Part shown: piece by piece, positions 1-7,008 of the stretch
How the letters are laid out: each line of letters opens with the position of its first letter
How positions within the stretch are numbered: the stretch's first letter is position 1
Source: Nocardia cyriacigeorgica GUH-2
Lineage (GTDB): Bacteria; Actinomycetota; Actinomycetes; Mycobacteriales; Mycobacteriaceae
Length of the DNA stretch: 64,000 nt
Assembly (NCBI RefSeq): GCF_000284035.1
Contig: NC_016887.1
Span: 5,022,001 to 5,086,000 of the forward strand
Reading direction: 5' to 3'
Program-made: the position numbers and the translations under genes
Notes under the pieces: model-generated
Databases searched by the model: none
The model's input: the letters and a program-made list of their open reading frames with translations, nothing else
What the model was told of the DNA's origin: nothing

Positions 1-2
1 AG

Positions 3-890
3 CGCCCGATTCCGTTCCTGCCCAGCACCATCGGCCTCATCACCGGCCGCGCCAGCGCCGCCGAACACGATGTGCTGACCGTCGCGCGCACCCGCTGGCC
101 TGCGGTGCGATTCGAGATCCGCAATACCGCCGTGCAGGGTCCGTCCGCGGTCCCGCAGATCATGACCGCGCTGAGCGAACTCGACCGCGATCCGGCCGTC
201 GACGTGATCGTGCTCGCCCGCGGCGGCGGCAGCGTCGAGGATCTGCTGCCGTTCTCCGATGAGGCGCTGTGCCGGGCCATCGTCGCCGCCACCACCCCGA
301 TCGTCAGCGCGATCGGCCACGAACCCGACAACCCACTCAGCGACCTGGTCGCCGACGTGCGCGCCGCCACCCCCACCGACGCCGCCAAACGGATCGTGCC
401 CGACGCCGCCGCCGAACTGGCCGGGGTCCGCGAACTGCGCGCCCGGTCGGCGGCCGCCCTGCGCGGCTGGGTCGAGCGCGAGACGCGCGCGCTGGACCAG
501 CTGCGCTCCCGGCCGGTGCTGGCCGATCCACTGCGCGAACTGCGTCACCGCGTCGACGAGGTGGAGCGGCTGCGCACCGCCGCCCGCCGCTGCGCCGAAC
601 ACCTCATCGATGCCGAATCCACTACCACCCGGCATCTGCGCGAGAAGCTGACCGCGGTGGGCCCGGCCGCGACCATGGCCCGCGGCTACGCCGTCGTCCA
701 GCGGGTGGTCGGTCGCGAACGGCACGTGGTGCACAGCATCGATGACGCCCCGGCCGGCACCCAGCTGCGCATCCGCGTCGCCGACGGCGCGATCTCGGCG
801 GCCGCTCTCGGCACGACCGCGCTCGGTACCCGGGTCGTCGCGCCCGAGCCCGACCGCACCGCGGACGCCGAACCCGGACCGGGCCGCTGA
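3..890 (+). CDS. xseA: Exodeoxyribonuclease VII large subunit, 5'-truncated by window edge
   Basis: Large subunit of the nuclease that degrades single-stranded DNA to short oligonucleotides together with XseB. The reading frame is open from base 3, so the true start and the N-terminal OB-fold lie outside the window; 295 residues remain of a usual 400-450. The visible part begins with LPSTIGLITGRASAAEHDVL, then carries the family motif ARGGGSVEDLLPFSDE and SAIGHEPDNPLSDLVADVRAATPTDAAK-type sequence, followed by a charged, probably coiled-coil region and the C-terminal MARGYAVVQ segment. xseB follows 54 bases downstream in the same direction. Identification is firm from motifs and neighbour. 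Confidence 0.96.
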   Translation, partial: RPIPFLPSTIGLITGRASAAEHDVLTVARTRWPAVRFEIRNTAVQGPSAVPQIMTALSELDRDPAVDVIVLARGGGSVEDLLPFSDEALCRAIVAATTPIVSAIGHEPDNPLSDLVADVRAATPTDAAKRIVPDAAAELAGVRELRARSAAALRGWVERETRALDQLRSRPVLADPLRELRHRVDEVERLRTAARRCAEHLIDAESTTTRHLREKLTAVGPAATMARGYAVVQRVVGRERHVVHSIDDAPAGTQLRIRVADGAISAAALGTTALGTRVVAPEPDRTADAEPGPGR

Positions 891-944
891 CCCGAGCTCC
901 GGACCGGCCCAACCCCACCCCCCGACCCACCGAGAGGACCGACC

Positions 945-1199
945 TTGCCCGACCCCGCCGCCGATCAGCCGACCGACGATCTGGCCGAGATCGCCACCTT
1001 CGGCTACGAACGTGCCCGCGACGAGCTGGTCAACGTCGTCAAGATGCTCGAGCAGGGCGGCCTCGACCTCGACGAGTCCCTGGCCCTGTGGGAGCGCGGC
1101 GAGGCTCTGGCCAACCGCTGCGAACAGCACCTGGCCGGGGCACGCAAACGTGTCGAGGACGCCCTGTCCCGGGCCGAGGTGGACGGTGACCAGCAATGA
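945..1199 (+). CDS. xseB: Exodeoxyribonuclease VII small subunit
   Basis: An 84-residue small subunit that binds XseA to form exodeoxyribonuclease VII. The start is a TTG at 945 preceded by GAGAGGA with a suitable gap. The helical hairpin segment FGYERARDELVNVVKMLEQG, then LDLDESLALWERGEALANRCEQHL, is the family signature, where LDESL.LWERGE.L is best conserved. Its TGA overlaps the ATG of the next gene (ATGA at 1196-1199), so the VOC gene is probably translationally coupled to it. Length is normal for the family. Confidence 0.95.
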   Translation: MPDPAADQPTDDLAEIATFGYERARDELVNVVKMLEQGGLDLDESLALWERGEALANRCEQHLAGARKRVEDALSRAEVDGDQQ

Positions 1200-1552
1200 C
1201 CATTCGTCGCGCCACCCCTGACATCCGTACCGCGGACATGGCGGCGAGCCGGGCGTTCTACCGGGGACTCGGCTTCACCGAGGCGATGGATCTCGGCTGG
1301 GCGGTGATCATGGCCTCACCGTCCACCCCGACCACCCAGGTCGTGCTCGTCGGCCCGGAAGCCGAAGGGCCGCAGCCGGATATGAGCGTCGAGGTCGACG
1401 ATGTGGACGCCGTGCACGCCCGGCTGGTCGCCGCGGGCGCGGACATCGTCTACGCGCTGCGCGACGAACCGTGGGGTGTGCGCCGGTTCTTCGTGCGCGA
1501 TCCCAGCGGCACCGTCGTCAACGTCGTCACCCATCGCGACGAGGCCGAATAG
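1196..1552 (+). CDS. VOC/glyoxalase-fold protein
   Basis: A 118-residue single-domain vicinal-oxygen-chelate protein. The start ATG overlaps the xseB stop by four bases. The sequence has the two beta-alpha-beta-beta-beta halves of the fold: an N-terminal DIRTADMAASRAFYRGLGF half and a C-terminal VDAVHARLVAAGADIVYALRDEPWGVRRFFVRDPSGTVVNVV half with the typical RDPSGTVVN turn. Such proteins range from lyases and dioxygenases to drug-binding resistance proteins, and the substrate cannot be read from sequence. Coupling to xseB may be a matter of expression rather than shared function. Confidence 0.85.
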   Translation: MTIRRATPDIRTADMAASRAFYRGLGFTEAMDLGWAVIMASPSTPTTQVVLVGPEAEGPQPDMSVEVDDVDAVHARLVAAGADIVYALRDEPWGVRRFFVRDPSGTVVNVVTHRDEAE

Positions 1553-1578
1553 CCGGTGTGAGCGGCTCGGCCGGCCGC

Positions 1579-2151
1579 TTACCTCTGCTTCGCTAGCGGC
1601 TGCGCCGTAGTGACCGCCTCGGCGAGCGTCGTGAACGCGGCGTCGTTGCCCGCGCCGCGGATCAGCACTCTGGTCTGGCCGAAGTCGGCGATCCAGGCAG
1701 GCTCCTCGCCGGGCTCGTCGTAGACCACCCATTTCTGGGCGCCGATGTCGCGGGTGCCGCTGGCGTAGCGGGAGCCGAGGATGTGCCGGGCGAGCGCGAT
1801 CTCGGTGGCGTTGCTCTGGTTCAGCTCCATATAGGTGCCCTCGGGCGTGATGTAGCCGATGGTGCTGACGGTGCCGCCGCCCTCGTCGGTGATGGTGTCG
1901 CGGCTGCCCGAGTTCGGCGTCCAGCCCTGCGGCAGGGCCGGTTCGCGGATCGGGAAGGTGAGGTTGTCGGCGTCGGACTGCAGGGCCGCCTTCGCGTCGA
2001 AGCTGGGAATCTGCCCCTGCGTCGGCCCATCGCCTGCGAAGCTGCACTGACTGGTCAGCCCCGCGAAAACCACGGCGATCAGCGCCAACGGGATCAGCGA
2101 CCAGACCAGATCCCGGTAGTCGTTCATGATGCGTGGCTTTTGGTTCGGCAC
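1579..2151 (-). CDS. DUF4245 membrane-anchored protein
   Basis: Conserved actinobacterial protein of unknown function. From the chosen GTG at 2151 it has 190 residues: a short cytoplasmic N-terminus (PNQKPRIMNDYRDLVWSL), one membrane helix (IPLALIAVVFAGL) and a soluble extracytoplasmic domain with LPQGWTPNSGSRD and the late WIADFGQTRVLIRGAGNDAAFTTLAEAV motif. The GTG is preferred over an upstream GTG at 2166 because GATACT plus six bases precedes it, a leaderless arrangement, and because the homologue I recall starts near KPR. It is divergent from glpX; in M. tuberculosis the DUF4245 gene Rv1100 also adjoins glpX (recollection). Confidence 0.85.
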   Translation of the reverse strand: MPNQKPRIMNDYRDLVWSLIPLALIAVVFAGLTSQCSFAGDGPTQGQIPSFDAKAALQSDADNLTFPIREPALPQGWTPNSGSRDTITDEGGGTVSTIGYITPEGTYMELNQSNATEIALARHILGSRYASGTRDIGAQKWVVYDEPGEEPAWIADFGQTRVLIRGAGNDAAFTTLAEAVTTAQPLAKQR

Positions 2152-2157
2152 GTCCCC

Positions 2158-2163
2158 AGTATC
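2158..2163 (-). promoter_or_regulatory. Probable -10 element of a leaderless DUF4245 transcript
   Basis: GATACT on the minus strand ends exactly six bases before the GTG at 2151, with no Shine-Dalgarno sequence between. This would place transcription start at or next to the start codon. Confidence 0.45.
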
Positions 2164-2280
2164 CACTCGCGACGCGGATCACACCGGTCCGGCCCCGTCC
2201 GCGGCCCAGGTGTGCACCGACCCCTGCCTGCCGAATGAGACAATTGCCCGCGTAAGTACGAGCCAAGGAGGCACACCGCT

Positions 2281-3324
2281 ATGACGGCATCTTCGCCCGC
2301 CCCGAGCCGCCGCGAGGCGCCCGACCGCAACCTCGCACTGGAACTGGTCCGGGTCACCGAGGCAGGTGCCATGGCCGCGGGCCGCTGGGTCGGCCGCGGT
2401 GACAAGGAGGGCGGCGACGGCGCGGCCGTCGATGCCATGCGCCAGCTGGTCAGCTCGGTATCCATGCGCGGCATCGTGGTCATCGGCGAGGGCGAGAAGG
2501 ACGAAGCGCCCATGCTCTACAACGGTGAGCTGGTCGGCAACGGCGACGGCCCCGAGGTCGACTTCGCCGTCGACCCGATCGACGGCACCACGCTGATGTC
2601 GAAGGGCTCCCCCGGCGCCATCTCGGTACTCGCGGTGGCCGAGCGCGGCGCCATGTTCGATCCGTCCGCGGTGTTCTACATGCACAAGATCGCCGTCGGC
2701 CCCGACGCGGCCGGTGTGATCGATATCGCGGCCCCCATCGCCGACAACATCCGCAAGGTCGCCAAGGCCAAGAACTCCTCGGTCTCCGACCTCACCGTCT
2801 GCATCCTGGACCGCCCGCGCCACGCCGAGCTCATCCAGCAGGTCCGCGACGCCGGCGCCCGCATCCGCCTCATCTCCGACGGTGACGTGGCCGGTGCCAT
2901 CGCCGCCGCCCGCCCCGATTCCGGCACCGACATCCTCGTCGGCATCGGCGGCACGCCCGAGGGCATCATCGCCGCCGCCGCGATGCGCTGTATGGGCGGC
3001 GAATTGCAGGGCATGCTCGCCCCCAAGGACGACGAGGAACGCCAGAAGGCCATCGACGCCGGCCACGACCTGGACCGTGTGCTCACCACTGAAGACCTGG
3101 TCTCCGGCGAGAACGTCTTCTTCTGCGCCACCGGCGTCACCGACGGCGATCTGCTGCGCGGCGTGCGCTACTACGGCGGCGGCGCCTCCACCCAGTCGAT
3201 CGTCATGCGGTCGAAGTCCGGCACGGTGCGCATGATCGACGCCTACCACCGGCTGACCAAGCTGCGCGAGTACTCCTCGGTCGACTTCCACGGCGACGAC
3301 GACGCCAACCCGCCGCTGCCGTGA
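2281..3324 (+). CDS. glpX: Class II fructose-1,6-bisphosphatase
   Basis: A 347-residue GlpX-type phosphatase that hydrolyses fructose 1,6-bisphosphate to fructose 6-phosphate, the committed gluconeogenic step. The metal-binding sequences are present: VVIGEGEKDEAPMLYNGE near residues 63-80 and DFAVDPIDGTT near 95-105, then GIGGTPEGI and the CMGGELQGML region. An AAGGAGG ribosome site precedes the ATG. It is divergent from DUF4245 and is closed by a strong hairpin at 3344. In mycobacteria this is the only FBPase type present (family knowledge). Confidence 0.97.
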   Translation: MTASSPAPSRREAPDRNLALELVRVTEAGAMAAGRWVGRGDKEGGDGAAVDAMRQLVSSVSMRGIVVIGEGEKDEAPMLYNGELVGNGDGPEVDFAVDPIDGTTLMSKGSPGAISVLAVAERGAMFDPSAVFYMHKIAVGPDAAGVIDIAAPIADNIRKVAKAKNSSVSDLTVCILDRPRHAELIQQVRDAGARIRLISDGDVAGAIAAARPDSGTDILVGIGGTPEGIIAAAAMRCMGGELQGMLAPKDDEERQKAIDAGHDLDRVLTTEDLVSGENVFFCATGVTDGDLLRGVRYYGGGASTQSIVMRSKSGTVRMIDAYHRLTKLREYSSVDFHGDDDANPPLP

Positions 3325-3343
3325 TCTGACGCGTCGAATCACG

Positions 3344-3381
3344 ATGCCGCGGGCTCCATTCGAGATCGGAGCCCGCGGCAT
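3344..3381 (+). terminator. Rho-independent terminator of glpX
   Basis: A perfect 14-bp inverted repeat (ATGCCGCGGGCTCC and its complement) with a 10-base loop, followed by TTCGTGTTT. It lies 20 bases after the glpX stop. Confidence 0.85.
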
Positions 3382-3597
3382 TTCGTGTTTCAGAGCCGCT
3401 TGTTCGCGTCAGTTACCGCGCAGCATGTGTTCTACTCCACACTCTCGCGGGTAATATCCGCGTGGATACCAGCTCAGTAATGGTCAAGCGATCAGTTCAC
3501 TTGTTCGCCAAGGCATTGCTGAGCTTCGGCTCCGGTTCGCGTGTGGCTTCACCGCAGCGTTGCGGGAGCCCGCGTGGCCACTCTCGAGAGGATGGAC

Positions 3598-4236
3598 ATG
3601 CACCACTTCGCTCGACGTACCGCCGGATTCACCATGGCGATCGCCGCCTCGGGCCTGCTCGTGGCCGGCTGCGGCGACGATTCCGATACCAGCGATCAGA
3701 TCGGCAGCAAGATCGGCAGTGTCACCGCCCAGATGGGTGAGGGCACCGCGACCGCCACCCATGCCCCCGGCGAGCACGACGCCACCGGATCCCCCGGTGC
3801 CACCCCGGGCGAAACCCCCGACGGCACCGCCACCGGAACCGCCACCGGAACCGAGACCCCGGGCGCGATGGGCGAGACGAAGATCAACACCCCGGACGGC
3901 GAGGTCACCATCTCCGGTGTCATCTACTCCAAGTACGTCGAGACCGGTGGCCCGGACAGCCCGCTCGGCATGCCCGAAGACCCTGAGGAGACCGGCCCGA
4001 ACGGCGGCCGCTACCAGGACTTCGAGGGCGGCACCATCTACTGGAGCCAGGATTCCGGCGCCCACATCGTGTGGGGCGATATCCGGGAGACCTGGGAGGA
4101 GAACGGCGGCGCCAACGGCAAGCTCGGCTACCCCGTCACCGATGAGGAAACCCTGCCCGACGGCAGCAAGAAGAGCGAGTTCACCGGCGGCACCATCACC
4201 TGGATGAACGGCCAGACCACCGTCACCGAGAAGTAG
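3598..4236 (+). CDS. LGFP-repeat lipoprotein
   Basis: Exported protein of 212 residues. The ATG at 3598 is chosen because GAGAGG ends six bases upstream; an earlier ATG at 3592 sits against that site. A hydrophobic signal peptide ends in the lipobox LVAGC, so the mature protein should be a cell-surface lipoprotein. A Thr/Gly/Pro-rich linker follows, with a repeated 12-base unit encoding TGTATGTE-like sequence. The C-terminal half carries two LGFP-type repeats (DSPLGMPEDPEE...GRYQDFEGGTIYW and NGKLGYPVTDEE...SEFTGGTITW). LGFP repeats occur in exported actinobacterial proteins thought to contact the mycolate cell wall; that role here is inferred. Confidence 0.88.
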   Translation: MHHFARRTAGFTMAIAASGLLVAGCGDDSDTSDQIGSKIGSVTAQMGEGTATATHAPGEHDATGSPGATPGETPDGTATGTATGTETPGAMGETKINTPDGEVTISGVIYSKYVETGGPDSPLGMPEDPEETGPNGGRYQDFEGGTIYWSQDSGAHIVWGDIRETWEENGGANGKLGYPVTDEETLPDGSKKSEFTGGTITWMNGQTTVTEK

Positions 4237-4361
4237 TCATCGGCTCGGGCCGGGCGCACCGGGGCCATCCGGCGCGCCCGGCCGATCCGCGTGCGCGGCC
4301 GCATCGGCACCCGAGCAGCGCGCGATACCCCCACACTCCCCCACGTGATCCACACAACGGC

Positions 4362-4367
4362 TAGGTT
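4362..4367 (+). promoter_or_regulatory. Probable -10 element of a leaderless desaturase transcript
   Basis: TAGGTT ends exactly six bases before the GTG at 4374, and no convincing ribosome site is present. Confidence 0.5.
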
Positions 4368-4373
4368 GGTGCG

Positions 4374-5231
4374 GTGCAAACCCTCTTGACCGACCGCGAA
4401 CTGCTCGAGTCGCTCGCGGTGGAGGTGGAACTGAACCTGCGCCGCCACGTCGAGGCGGCCGACGGCTGGCAGCCGCACGATTACGTGCCGTGGGACGACG
4501 GCCGCAATTTCGGCTTCCTCGGTGGCATCGACTGGGAGCCGGACCAGTCCGAGCTGGGTGAGGTGGCCAAGCTGGCACTCACCGTCAGCGTCCTCATCGC
4601 CGACAACCTGCCCTCCTATCACCGCGAGATCGGCAAGTACCTGCGCACGGGTGCCTGGTGGCGGTGGGTCGGCCGGTGGACGGCCGAGGAGAACCGGCAC
4701 GAGATCATGATCCGCAACTACCTGATGGTGACCCGCGCGGTCGATCCGGTGGAGCTGGAGCGGCTGCGCATGGATCACATGACCAAGGGTTTCCGCCGCC
4801 CGCCGCTGCATCTGCTGGACGTGCTGGCCAATGCCGCCTTCGAGGAGGCCGCCTCGGCGCTGCGGCACCGCAATACCGCCGCGTTGAACGAGAACCCGAT
4901 CGTCACCGCCATCAGCGAGCGCATCGCCGTCGACGACGAACTGCAAGCGGAGTTCTTCGCCAACCTGATCGCCGCCGCCTTCGACCAGGTGCCCGATCAG
5001 GCCATGCGCGCGGTGGCCGACATGATCGCGGCGTTCCACGTCCCGACCGTCACCCTGCCCGACGGCCGCAGCAGCGACGAGGTGCTGGCCGAGGCCGGCA
5101 TCTACGATCCGGCCAAGGAGGGCGAACTGGTCTTCGCTCCGCTGTTGCAGCGCTGGAACGTCTTCACCCGCACCGATCTGGGTGAGGCAGGCGAAGCGGC
5201 CCGCGCCGAGCTCGCGCACCTGCGCGGCTGA
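4374..5231 (+). CDS. desA2: Acyl-ACP desaturase family protein, DesA2-like, with altered di-iron site
   Basis: A 285-residue member of the soluble stearoyl-ACP desaturase family, which introduces double bonds into acyl chains on carrier protein. NFGFLGGIDW, DNLPSYHRE and WWRWVGRWTAEENRHEI match the family and resemble mycobacterial DesA2 (recollection). The ligand pattern is incomplete: E106-xx-H109 and E158 are present, but the first ligand position is Ala76 (ADNLPSYH), and the last ExxH motif reads D188-x-x-Q191 (VDDELQAEFF). It may therefore be non-catalytic or bind metal differently. The GTG start has a leaderless -10. A 22-codon ORF follows. The gene symbol rests on overall similarity only. 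Confidence 0.85.
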   Translation: MQTLLTDRELLESLAVEVELNLRRHVEAADGWQPHDYVPWDDGRNFGFLGGIDWEPDQSELGEVAKLALTVSVLIADNLPSYHREIGKYLRTGAWWRWVGRWTAEENRHEIMIRNYLMVTRAVDPVELERLRMDHMTKGFRRPPLHLLDVLANAAFEEAASALRHRNTAALNENPIVTAISERIAVDDELQAEFFANLIAAAFDQVPDQAMRAVADMIAAFHVPTVTLPDGRSSDEVLAEAGIYDPAKEGELVFAPLLQRWNVFTRTDLGEAGEAARAELAHLRG

Positions 5232-5253
5232 CTGCGTTTCACCGCCTGATCAG

Positions 5254-5265
5254 CGGTAATTACCG
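5254..5265. promoter_or_regulatory. Perfect 12-bp palindrome CGGTAATTACCG
   Basis: CGGTAATTACCG sits between the desaturase stop and the small peptide ORF, just upstream of a TTGACC (5272-5277) that could be a -35 box. It is a candidate operator for the peptide gene. Confidence 0.4.
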
Positions 5266-5318
5266 ATATCGTTGACCGGTTCGATGCACATTCGCTCAAC
5301 GGGAAGAAGGTGAGAGTC

Positions 5319-5387
5319 ATGGTCCTGGATCTGGTAGCTGCACTTCTCAACTTCGTCAGCGACATCATCACGATCTCGGCCGAATGA
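5319..5387 (+). CDS. Candidate 22-residue amphipathic peptide
   Basis: A 22-codon ORF (ATG 5319, TGA 5385-5387) with AAGAAGG about eight bases upstream and a strong hairpin terminator seven bases after the stop. The peptide starts MVLDLVAALLN and is almost wholly aliphatic, with Asp4, Asn11, Asp15 and Glu22 spaced so that a helix would be amphipathic; it has no Lys or Arg and net charge near -3. No signal peptide or known family is recognised. In size and character it recalls small membrane-active or outer-membrane peptides such as corynebacterial PorA/PorH, but that is analogy only. The own ribosome site and terminator are the best evidence that it is real. Confidence 0.55.
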   Translation: MVLDLVAALLNFVSDIITISAE

Positions 5388-5393
5388 CGGCAG

Positions 5394-5429
5394 CGGCCCG
5401 TTCGATGGTTCTCGCCATCGAACGGGCCG
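5394..5429. terminator. Bidirectional terminator between peptide ORF and fumC
   Basis: A perfect 15-bp inverted repeat (CGGCCCGTTCGATGG and complement) with a six-base loop, followed by TTTCGG. It lies between two converging genes and can serve both. Confidence 0.82.
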
Positions 5430-5447
5430 TTTCGGCTCTGCGCCCTG

Positions 5448-6860
5448 CTACTTCTTCTCGTCGACCTTCGCCATCGCCAGCACATCCAGGCGGCGATCCA
5501 GCTCCTCTTCGGTGAGCTTGTCGCCGATCAGCCCTCGATCGATCACGGTCTGGCGGATCGTCTTCTTCTCCTTCAGCGCTTCCTTGGCCACCGCGGCCGC
5601 CTCCTCGTAGCCGATGGCCGAGTTCAACGGCGTGACGATCGACGGCGAGGATTCGGCCAGCGTGCGCAGATGCTCCTCGTTGGCCACCAGCCCCCGCACA
5701 CAACGGTCGGCGAACAGCCGGGACACATTGGCCAGCAGGCGAATCGACTCGAGCAGGTTGCGCGCCATCACCGGGATGTAGACGTTGAGCTCGAAATGCC
5801 CGTTCGCCCCGCCGAACGCGACAGCCGCGTCGTTGCCGATCACCTGCGCCGCCACCTGGGTAACCGCCTCGGGCAGTACCGGATTCACCTTGCCGGGCAT
5901 GATCGAGCTGCCCGGTTGCAGGTCGGGCAGCTGGATCTCGGCCAGGCCGGTGAGCGGGCCCGAACCCATCCAGCGGATATCGTTAGCGATCTTGGTCAGG
6001 CTCACGGCGATGGTGCGCAGCGCACCCGACGCCTCCACCAATCCGTCGCGCGCGGCCTGGGCCTCGAAGTGGTCCTCGGCTTCGCGCAGCGCGTCGATGC
6101 CGGTGCTGCGCACCAGTTCCGCGACGACCAGTCCGCCGAAGCCGTCCGGCGCGTTGAGTCCGGTGCCGACGGCGGTGCCGCCGATGGGCAGCTCACCCAG
6201 CCGCGGCAGCGTCGCCATGATCCGGTCGATACCGGCGGCGACCTGGCGGGTGTAGCCGCCGAATTCCTGGCCGAGGGTCACCGGAACCGCGTCCATCAGG
6301 TGGGTGCGGCCGGATTTGACCACGGTCTTCCACTCGGTGGACTTGTCCAGCAGCGCCAGCCGCAGATGATCCAGCGCGGGCACCAGATCCGCGATGACGG
6401 CCTCGGTCGCGGCCAGGTGGGTGGCGGTCGGGAAGGTGTCGTTGGACGACTGCGACATGTTGACGTCGTCGTTGGGGTGCACCTCCACCCCGCGCGCCTT
6501 GGCGATCGAGGCGATGACCTCGTTGGCGTTCATATTGGAGCTGGTGCCCGAACCGGTCTGGAAGACGTCGATCGGGAACTGGTCGTCGTGGCGGCCCTCG
6601 GCGATCTCGGTGGCGGCGGCGATGATCGCGTCGGCCTTGGTGGCATCCAGCAGGCCGAGGTCGCGATTGACCTTCGCGCACGCGGCCTTGAGCAGCCCGA
6701 GCGCGCGGATCTGCGCCCGTTCCAGCCCGCGACCGCTGATCGGGAAGTTCTGCACGGCGCGCTGGGTCTGCGCCCGCCACAGGGCGTCCACCGGAACGCG
6801 GACCTCACCCATGGTGTCGTGTTCGATGCGGTACTCGGTCTGGTCGCTTCGCTCACTCAT
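5448..6860 (-). CDS. fumC: Class II fumarate hydratase
   Basis: Iron-independent fumarase interconverting fumarate and L-malate in the TCA cycle. From the ATG at 6860 (MSERSDQTEYRIEHDTMG) it has 470 residues, the usual length. The superfamily signature GSSIMPGKVNP is present in the last third, along with TGSGTSSNMNANEVIA and SGRTHLMDAVPVTLGQE. An upstream in-frame ATG at 6902 is rejected because it precedes the -10-like TATGGT. The gene converges on the small peptide ORF and follows phoH2 on the same strand. Confidence 0.96.
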   Translation of the reverse strand: MSERSDQTEYRIEHDTMGEVRVPVDALWRAQTQRAVQNFPISGRGLERAQIRALGLLKAACAKVNRDLGLLDATKADAIIAAATEIAEGRHDDQFPIDVFQTGSGTSSNMNANEVIASIAKARGVEVHPNDDVNMSQSSNDTFPTATHLAATEAVIADLVPALDHLRLALLDKSTEWKTVVKSGRTHLMDAVPVTLGQEFGGYTRQVAAGIDRIMATLPRLGELPIGGTAVGTGLNAPDGFGGLVVAELVRSTGIDALREAEDHFEAQAARDGLVEASGALRTIAVSLTKIANDIRWMGSGPLTGLAEIQLPDLQPGSSIMPGKVNPVLPEAVTQVAAQVIGNDAAVAFGGANGHFELNVYIPVMARNLLESIRLLANVSRLFADRCVRGLVANEEHLRTLAESSPSIVTPLNSAIGYEEAAAVAKEALKEKKTIRQTVIDRGLIGDKLTEEELDRRLDVLAMAKVDEKK

Positions 6861-6866
6861 AGTCCG

Positions 6867-6872
6867 ACCATA
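6867..6872 (-). promoter_or_regulatory. Probable -10 element of a leaderless fumC transcript
   Basis: TATGGT on the minus strand lies six bases before the ATG at 6860, with no Shine-Dalgarno sequence in between. Confidence 0.5.
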
Positions 6873-6966
6873 GGCCCGACCCGGCGTGCGTGGGGACGCC
6901 ACGCCTGACGCTTATCTCACAGGGCTCGGCGCCCGTCGGAAGGAATAGCGGCGACCGGAAACGACA

Positions 6967-6995
6967 GACCCCCGGACCGCGCCGGTCCGGGGGTC
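6967..6995 (-). terminator. Terminator of phoH2
   Basis: A perfect 12-bp inverted repeat (GACCCCCGGACC and complement) around a five-base GC loop, lying 14 bases past the phoH2 stop. The run after it is only weakly T-rich. Confidence 0.75.
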
Positions 6996-7008
6996 CGCGC
7001 TATTTCGG

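Noticed and set aside
2179..3381. 400-codon open frame on the minus strand
   Set aside because: Opposite glpX, with shadow composition and no recognisable product.
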